Source: Gemmobacter nectariphilus DSM 15620
GTDB taxonomy: Bacteria; Pseudomonadota; Alphaproteobacteria; Rhodobacterales; Rhodobacteraceae
DNA length: 64,000 nt
Assembly (NCBI RefSeq): GCF_000429765.1
Contig: NZ_KE386949.1
Span: 248,001-312,000 of the forward strand
Direction: 5' to 3'
Both the position numbers and the translations under genes were made by a program. Each line of letters starts with the position of its first letter. Positions within the stretch are counted from its first letter, which is position 1. Positions 59,108 to 64,000 of this stretch are shown here, in pieces. The notes beneath the pieces were generated by a model. The model worked only from the letters and a program-made list of their open reading frames with translations, searched no databases and was not told the origin of the DNA.

Positions 59108-60184
59108 CTAGTGCGGGAAGGGCCACAGTCTCAGCTTCTCCTTGGCCAGGCGCCACAGCTGGGCCAGGCCATGCGGCTCGACGATCAGGAACGTCACGAT
59201 CATCGCGCCGATAATCATCAGCTCGATATGCGCGGCCAGATCGGTCGGCCAGCCAAGCGCGCCCACCAGCACGTTCTTGAGCAGCACCGGCAGCAGCACC
59301 AGGAACGCAGCCCCGGCAAAGCTGCCGAAGATGCTGCCAAGCCCGCCGATGATCACCATGAACAGCACGAGGAAGCTCTTGTTGATCCCGAAGGCCTCGC
59401 CCACCTCGGCCGCGCCCAGATAGACCGCAAAGAACAGCGCCCCGGCGATACCGATGAAGAACGAGGACACGGCAAAGGCGGACAGCTTGGTGCGCAGCGG
59501 GTTCACCCCGATGATCTCGGCGGCGATGTCCATGTCGCGGATCGCCATCCACTGGCGCCCGATGGACCCGCGCGTCAGGTTCCGCGCAATCCAGGCCACG
59601 ATGAGCAGGATGACCAGGCAGAACAGATACTTGGCCCAGGCCGGCGTATTGGCGCCCGTCACCGCGATGCCAAAGATGGTGCGTTCCGGCGCGTTGATCT
59701 GCCCCGAGGCCGAATAGTTGTAGAACCACGGCACCTTGTTGAACAGCCACACCAGGAAGAACTGTGCGGCCAGCGTGGCCACCGCCAGATAGAACCCCTT
59801 GATCCGCAGCGACGGCAGGCCGAACAGCACGCCCACCAGCGCAGTGATCCCGCCGGCCAGCAGGACGTGGAAGAAGATGTTGATCTCGGGGAAGGCGGTC
59901 ATCAGCTTGTAGCAGGCATAGGCGCCTACCGCCATGAACCCGCCCGTGCCCAGCGACACCTGCCCGCAATAGCCGGTCAGGATGTTCAGCCCCAGCGCGG
60001 CGATGGCATAGATCAGGAACGGCACAAAGACCGCATTCGCCCAGTAATCGTTGATCAGGAACGGCACCACGCCAAAGGCCACCGCCAGCAGCGTGTAATA
60101 TCCCATCCGGTCGAAGCGGATCGGAAAGGTCTGGTTGTCGTCACGGTAGGTGGTCTTGAAATCCCCTGCCTCACGGTAAAGCAT
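59108..60184 (-). CDS. livM: LivM-type ABC transporter permease
   Basis: The 358-residue polytopic membrane protein has the LivM pattern, about nine or ten hydrophobic segments with ILTGYCGQVSLGTGGFMAVG near residue 70 and the cytoplasmic EAA-like loop RGSIGRQWMAIRDMDIAAEI. It forms the membrane channel with LivH. A small membrane gene of unknown role and a repeat copy separate it from livH on the 5' side. It precedes the binding-protein gene by 58 bases. Confidence 0.92.
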   Translation of the reverse strand: MLYREAGDFKTTYRDDNQTFPIRFDRMGYYTLLAVAFGVVPFLINDYWANAVFVPFLIYAIAALGLNILTGYCGQVSLGTGGFMAVGAYACYKLMTAFPEINIFFHVLLAGGITALVGVLFGLPSLRIKGFYLAVATLAAQFFLVWLFNKVPWFYNYSASGQINAPERTIFGIAVTGANTPAWAKYLFCLVILLIVAWIARNLTRGSIGRQWMAIRDMDIAAEIIGVNPLRTKLSAFAVSSFFIGIAGALFFAVYLGAAEVGEAFGINKSFLVLFMVIIGGLGSIFGSFAGAAFLVLLPVLLKNVLVGALGWPTDLAAHIELMIIGAMIVTFLIVEPHGLAQLWRLAKEKLRLWPFPH

Positions 60185-60279
60185 GGCTCAGACCCTCCCT
60201 TGCGCCACGAAAAAGGGCGCTGTCCCCGTCATGGAGACACGCGCCCGAATGGATTGATTGCAGTCTGCCGCCGGCGCCG

Positions 60280-60510
60280 TCAGGCGTGCGCGGTCTCCTC
60301 CTGCCGCACGCGTTCCCCGCGCGGCATGTCTTGCGTCAGCGCCACCAGCCGCAGCCGCGACCAGATGCCGACCATCAGCCCCAGCAGCGCCAGGACCAGC
60401 ACAGCGGCGAACAGCGGATGCCCGTCCATGAACGCCAGCACCGACAGCCCGCCGAACACCCAGAACGCCGAAAACCCGAGCGTGCAAGCGATCGCCCAAA
60501 ACTTCTTCAT
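60280..60510 (-). CDS. Small membrane protein between livH and livM
   Basis: The 76-residue protein begins MKKFWAIACTLGF and has two hydrophobic segments (about residues 6-26 and 33-51), then a basic, polar tail (RVRQEETAHA). I recognise no family. GGGAGG before the ATG supports translation. It sits in a Liv operon whose livH and livM genes are otherwise typically adjacent. It may be a regulatory subunit of the transporter, but that is position-based guesswork. Confidence 0.65.
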   Translation of the reverse strand: MKKFWAIACTLGFSAFWVFGGLSVLAFMDGHPLFAAVLVLALLGLMVGIWSRLRLVALTQDMPRGERVRQEETAHA

Positions 60511-60633
60511 TCCGCGACTCCTCCCAGAGCCCGGCGCCGGATGCGCCAGTATGTCGCAGAGTAGAAACGCCGCAGGTCGCGTCTGTCAACAAGCATTCCG
60601 AATTCAGCATGTGACCGCGGCCCTGTTTTTCGC

Positions 60634-60680
60634 CTTGGACAAATATCCTCCGGGGGGTGCGGGGGGTGGAAAACCCCCCG
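60634..60680 (-). repeat. Recurrent 3'-end element, copy 8
   Basis: On the minus strand GCGGGGGGT-TTTCC-ACCCCCCGC is a hairpin 38 bases after the livH stop, followed by ACCCCCCGGAGGATATTTGT. It lies inside the Liv operon, so it may cause partial termination between livH and the downstream genes. Confidence 0.7.
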
Positions 60681-60717
60681 CTTGCGCCGGATTGGACATG
60701 CGATGCGATCATCATGC

Positions 60718-61704
60718 TCACACCCGCTCGATGATCTTTTCGCCGAACAGCCCCTGCGGGCGGAACACCAGGAAGACCAGCGCAAGCACATAGGCGAACC
60801 AGTTTTCCGTAGCGCCGCCGATCAGCGGGCCGGCGAAGAATTCGAACAGTTTCTCGCCCACACCGATGATCAGCCCGCCCACGATGGCGCCAGGGATCGA
60901 GGTGAAGCCACCCAGCATCAGCACCGGGAGCGCCTTGAGCGCGATCAGCGACAGGCTGAACTGCACCCCCGACTTGGACCCCCACATGATCCCGGCGACC
61001 AGCGCGACGAAGCCGGCGATCGACCAGGTCAGCACCCAGATGAACCGCAGCGAGATGCCGACCGACAGCGCCGCCTGATGGTCGTCGGCCACGGCGCGCA
61101 GCGCGCGGCCCTGCTTGGAATATTGCGAGAACAGCGTCAGGCTGACCACCAGGATCACCGCGACCACGGTCGCCACGATATCCAGCTGGTCGATGAAGAA
61201 GCCATAGCCAAAGGCGTTGAAGGTGAAGTCGTCGATCGCTGCCGACATGCCTTGCGGAATGCCCACATCCAGCTTCTTGATGTCGGCGCCCCACATCACA
61301 TCGCCCAGCCCTTCCAGGAAATAGGCCAGACCGATGGTTGCCATGAACAGGATGATCGGCTCCTGGTTCACCAGATGCTTGAGCACGAAGCGTTCGACCA
61401 GAACCGCCAGACCGACCATGACCACAGCCGTCAGCAAGATCGCCAGCACCGCTGGAACGTGCCAGCCAAAGTTGTGCAGCTGCGTGCCGAAGGTTGCGTT
61501 GATCAGGTGGGAAAAGGGGATCTGCCCGTCCTGAATGCCCACCAGCGTCAGCGCGGCAAACAGCGCCAGCACGCCCTGGGCATAGTTGAAGATGCCGCTG
61601 GCCTTGAAGATCAGCACGAAACCAAGCGCGACCAGCGCATAAAGCACCCCGGCCATCAGGCCGTTCAGCGTGACTTCGATGGCATAAAGAAGCTGGTCAG
61701 GCAT
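60718..61704 (-). CDS. livH: LivH-type ABC transporter permease
   Basis: The 328-residue polytopic protein has the LivH pattern: NGLMAGVLYALVALGFVLIF at the N-terminus, GRALRAVADDHQAALSVGIS as the EAA-like loop and LMLGGFTSIPGAIVGGLIIG near the C-terminus. It would pair with LivM (59108) on LivG/LivF. It lies 38 bases after livG. The gap to the next gene holds a hairpin repeat copy. Confidence 0.93.
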   Translation of the reverse strand: MPDQLLYAIEVTLNGLMAGVLYALVALGFVLIFKASGIFNYAQGVLALFAALTLVGIQDGQIPFSHLINATFGTQLHNFGWHVPAVLAILLTAVVMVGLAVLVERFVLKHLVNQEPIILFMATIGLAYFLEGLGDVMWGADIKKLDVGIPQGMSAAIDDFTFNAFGYGFFIDQLDIVATVVAVILVVSLTLFSQYSKQGRALRAVADDHQAALSVGISLRFIWVLTWSIAGFVALVAGIMWGSKSGVQFSLSLIALKALPVLMLGGFTSIPGAIVGGLIIGVGEKLFEFFAGPLIGGATENWFAYVLALVFLVFRPQGLFGEKIIERV

Positions 61705-61742
61705 CGGCGCCTCCCATGGTGCAAGGGGTCAGGGTCGGGCGG

Positions 61743-62576
61743 TCAGTCATGGCTCACCCCCAGATAGGCGTCGATCACTGCCTGATTGCTGCGGATCTCG
61801 TCGGGCGGGCCATCGCCGATCTTCTTGCCGTAATCCATCACGACCACCCGGTCGGACAGATCCATCACGACGCCCATATCATGTTCGATAAGGGCAATCG
61901 TGGTGCCGAATTCGTCGTTCACATCCAGGATAAAGCGGCACATGTCCTCTTTTTCCTCGACGTTCATGCCGGCCATCGGCTCGTCCAGCAGCAAGAGCTT
62001 GGGTTCCGCCGCCAGCGCGCGGGCCAGTTCCACCCGCTTTTTCAGGCCATAGGGCAGACGGCCCACCGGGGTCTTGCGGATGTGCTGGATTTCCAGAAAG
62101 TCGATGATCTTCTCGACCTTCTCGCGGTGCTCGTCCTCTTCGCGCTGCGCGGCGCCCCACCACAGCGCCTGTTGCGCCATGTTGGATTTCATCAGCGTCA
62201 GGCGGCCGGTCATGATGTTGTTCAGCACCGACATGCCTTCGAACAGCGCGATGTTCTGGAAGGTGCGGGCGATGCCCTGGCGGGCCACCTCGTAGGGTTT
62301 GGTTGGCGGACGCTTGGCGCCGCGGAACCAGACCTCGCCCTCTTGCGGGACATAAAAACCCGAGATCACGTTCAGCATCGAGGATTTGCCGGCGCCGTTC
62401 GGGCCGATGATCGCGCGGATCTCGCCTTCGCGGATGTCGAAGGAGATGTCGGTGATCGCCTTCACCCCGCCAAAGCGCAGCGTGATGTTCTTCATTTCCA
62501 TCAGCACCGGGCCGATCTTGCGGCCGTCGGCGGTGGTCCAGCCCTCGGCGGGCAGCGGTTGGGCGGCGGCGGTCAT
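61743..62576 (-). CDS. livG: LivG-type ABC transporter ATPase
   Basis: The 277-residue protein has Walker A GPNGAGKSSMLN, the signature LPYGLKKRVELARAL and Walker B KLLLLDEPMAGMNVEE. It also has the H-loop IEHDMGVVMDLSDRV, a LivG-type pattern. Its start overlaps the stop of the upstream acyl-CoA ligase gene by four bases (ATGA), so uptake and activation are translationally coupled. It is followed by livH. Confidence 0.93.
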   Translation of the reverse strand: MTAAAQPLPAEGWTTADGRKIGPVLMEMKNITLRFGGVKAITDISFDIREGEIRAIIGPNGAGKSSMLNVISGFYVPQEGEVWFRGAKRPPTKPYEVARQGIARTFQNIALFEGMSVLNNIMTGRLTLMKSNMAQQALWWGAAQREEDEHREKVEKIIDFLEIQHIRKTPVGRLPYGLKKRVELARALAAEPKLLLLDEPMAGMNVEEKEDMCRFILDVNDEFGTTIALIEHDMGVVMDLSDRVVVMDYGKKIGDGPPDEIRSNQAVIDAYLGVSHD

Positions 62577-64000
62577 GCGGCCTCCTTGCGGGATTGGGCG
62601 ACGGGCACGACCTTGGCATCACGCATTTCCAACGTGGCGTTGATATAGCCCTTGCGGCCGTCCTCGTAGGTGACTTCGGTGCGGGTGCTGACCTGTTTCG
62701 AGCCGTCATAAAGGCCGGCGATCAGATCGGCGTATTTCTCGGCGATGATGTTGCGGCGGACCTTGCGGGTGCGCGTCATCTCGCCGTCGTCGGCGTCCAG
62801 TTCCTTGTGCAGCACCAGGAAGCGGTGGATCTGGCAGCCCGACAGCATCCGGTCCTGCGCGACCGAGGCATTCACCTCCTCGACGTGCTTCTGGATCATG
62901 TCCAGCACCTTGGGATGCCCGGCCAGTTCCTGATAGCTGGAATAGGCGATGTTGTTGCGTTCCGCCCAGTTGCCCACCGCCGTCAGGTCGATGTTGATGA
63001 AGGCGGTGCAGCGATCGCGCCCGTTGCCGAACACCACGGCCTCGAGGATGTTCGGATAGAACTTCAGCTTGTTCTCAACGTATTTCGGCGCGAACAGGCT
63101 GCCGTCCGACATCTTGCCGACATCCTTGGCGCGGTCGATGATGCGCAGATGACCCGAGCCTTCCTCGAAGAAGCCGGCATCGCCCGTGGCGACCCAGCCC
63201 TCGGCGTCCTTGGTCGAGGCGGTGCTGTCGGGGTTCTTGTAGTATTCGACGAAGGTTCCGGGGCTGCGATACAGCACCTCGCCATTCTCGGCGATCTTCA
63301 CCTCGACGCCGGGCGAAGGCACGCCCACGGTGTCCGAGCGCACCTCGCCATCGGGCTGCTGGGTGATGAACACCGTCGCCTCGGTCTGGCCATAGAGCTG
63401 CTTGAGGTTGATCCCGAGCGAGCGGTAGAAGTCGAAAATCTCGGGCCCGATCGCCTCGCCGGCGGTATAGCCGACGCGGACACGGCTGAAGCCAAGGGTG
63501 TTCTTGAGCGGGCCATAGACGAACAGGTTGCCCAGCGCATAACGCAGGCGGTCCATGCCCGACACCGGCTTGCCATCAAGGATGGCCGGGCCCACCCGGC
63601 GGGCCACGTCCATGTAGTGATCGAACAGCCATTTCTTGAAGCGGCCGGCGTCTTCCATGCGGATCATCACGCTGGTCAGCTGGCCTTCGAACACCCGCGG
63701 CGGGGCAAAGAAATAGGTCGGCCCGATCTCGCGCAGGTCGGTCATCATGGTGGCGGCGGATTCGGGGCAGTTGACGCAAAAGCCGGTCCAGAACGATTGC
63801 CCGACCGAGAAGATGAAGTCGCCAACCCAGGCCATCGGCAGATAGGCCAGAATATCCTCGCCCGGCCCCAGCCGGTCGAATTCGGCGGAATTTCTCGCCG
63901 TCTCGATCACGTTGCGGTTCGACAGAACCACGCCCTTGGGCTTGCCCGTGGTGCCCGATGTATAGAGCATCACGCAGGTATGGTCCCAGGTCAGCTCGGC
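62573..64000 (-). CDS. Long-chain-type AMP-dependent acyl-CoA synthetase (5' truncated by window)
   Basis: The visible 475 residues are the C-terminal part of an AMP-binding enzyme: P-loop LYTSGTTGKPKG just inside the window edge, QLYGQTEATVFI (A5-type motif), GWVATGDAGFFEEG and IIDRAKDVGKMSDGS. The frame stays open to position 64000, so the true start lies outside. It activates a carboxylic acid with ATP and CoA. The long-chain-like C-terminus is also seen in Liv-linked ligases. It overlaps livG by four bases and is probably the first visible gene of the Liv operon. Confidence 0.9.
   Translation of the reverse strand, partial: AELTWDHTCVMLYTSGTTGKPKGVVLSNRNVIETARNSAEFDRLGPGEDILAYLPMAWVGDFIFSVGQSFWTGFCVNCPESAATMMTDLREIGPTYFFAPPRVFEGQLTSVMIRMEDAGRFKKWLFDHYMDVARRVGPAILDGKPVSGMDRLRYALGNLFVYGPLKNTLGFSRVRVGYTAGEAIGPEIFDFYRSLGINLKQLYGQTEATVFITQQPDGEVRSDTVGVPSPGVEVKIAENGEVLYRSPGTFVEYYKNPDSTASTKDAEGWVATGDAGFFEEGSGHLRIIDRAKDVGKMSDGSLFAPKYVENKLKFYPNILEAVVFGNGRDRCTAFINIDLTAVGNWAERNNIAYSSYQELAGHPKVLDMIQKHVEEVNASVAQDRMLSGCQIHRFLVLHKELDADDGEMTRTRKVRRNIIAEKYADLIAGLYDGSKQVSTRTEVTYEDGRKGYINATLEMRDAKVVPVAQSRKEAA

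Noticed and set aside
1-64000. Mobile elements, CRISPR arrays, tRNA and rRNA genes.
   Set aside because: I found no transposase, integrase, direct-repeat array or tRNA-like TTCGA loop with flanking acceptor stem; base composition looks even across the window.

Overview
The window is high-GC DNA that reads as an ordinary chromosomal stretch of an alphaproteobacterium in the Rhodobacterales/Rhodobacteraceae. The strongest pointers are a complete redox two-component locus in the family-typical order (regB diverging from senC-regA-hvrA), the ethylmalonyl-CoA pathway genes ecm and ccr close together, alphaproteobacterial AddAB instead of RecBCD, and a NavBac-type sodium channel. A short intergenic 3'-end element recurs eight times. 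I see no tRNA, rRNA, insertion sequence, prophage or CRISPR array.

Region by region. 1-6.2 kb: the end of pyruvate kinase, a small membrane protein, rpmI-rplT with a clear terminator, a secreted protein, a minus-strand LysE exporter/methionine sulfoxide reductase/ubiK operon, and a tightly coupled lgt-midA-pgeF operon. 6.2-9.5 kb: an Lrp/AsnC regulator diverging from trxB, then a RES-domain protein and an Asp/Glu racemase-like protein. 9.6-17.5 kb: ecm and ccr with an acyltransferase between them, then a HAD phosphatase, a MaoC hydratase and ribF. 17.5-21.9 kb: two exported proteins, hspQ, and an overlapping DUF599/GT8/CbiX group. 21.9-29.2 kb: a minus-strand catabolic operon (flavin reductase, SnoaL-like, NDP-forming acyl-CoA synthetase, SMP-30, branched-chain-type binding protein, SDR) with a divergent IclR regulator. 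29.2-37.6 kb: DUF1203, ftsK, a dapC-like aminotransferase and the reg locus. 37.7-48.2 kb: a PAS protein, tsaE, amgK-murU, addB-addA and trxA. 48.2-55.5 kb: an ABC/unknown/ABC/RNA-methyltransferase operon followed closely by a sodium channel, then an L,D-transpeptidase. 55.7-64 kb: a minus-strand Liv-type ABC importer flanked by two acyl-CoA-ligase-type enzymes, the last cut by the window edge.

How it fits together. The ecm/ccr block assimilates acetyl-CoA through crotonyl-CoA and ethylmalonyl-CoA. The two catabolic clusters each pair a branched-chain-type binding protein with CoA-ligating enzymes, which suggests uptake and activation of organic acids, possibly aromatic or branched. RegB/RegA/SenC/HvrA would tie energy metabolism to quinone redox state. 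TrxA and TrxB sit 40 kb apart and, with the free-Met-R-sulfoxide reductase, supply thiol repair.

Most genes are recognisable housekeeping or metabolic genes. The less explained items are the 306-residue protein overlapping two ABC exporter genes, the sodium channel placed behind them, the recurrent 3'-end element, a full CtrA-type box before the PAS gene, and several precise palindromes in regulator intergenic regions. All functional statements rest on reading the sequence and on family knowledge; no database search was run.
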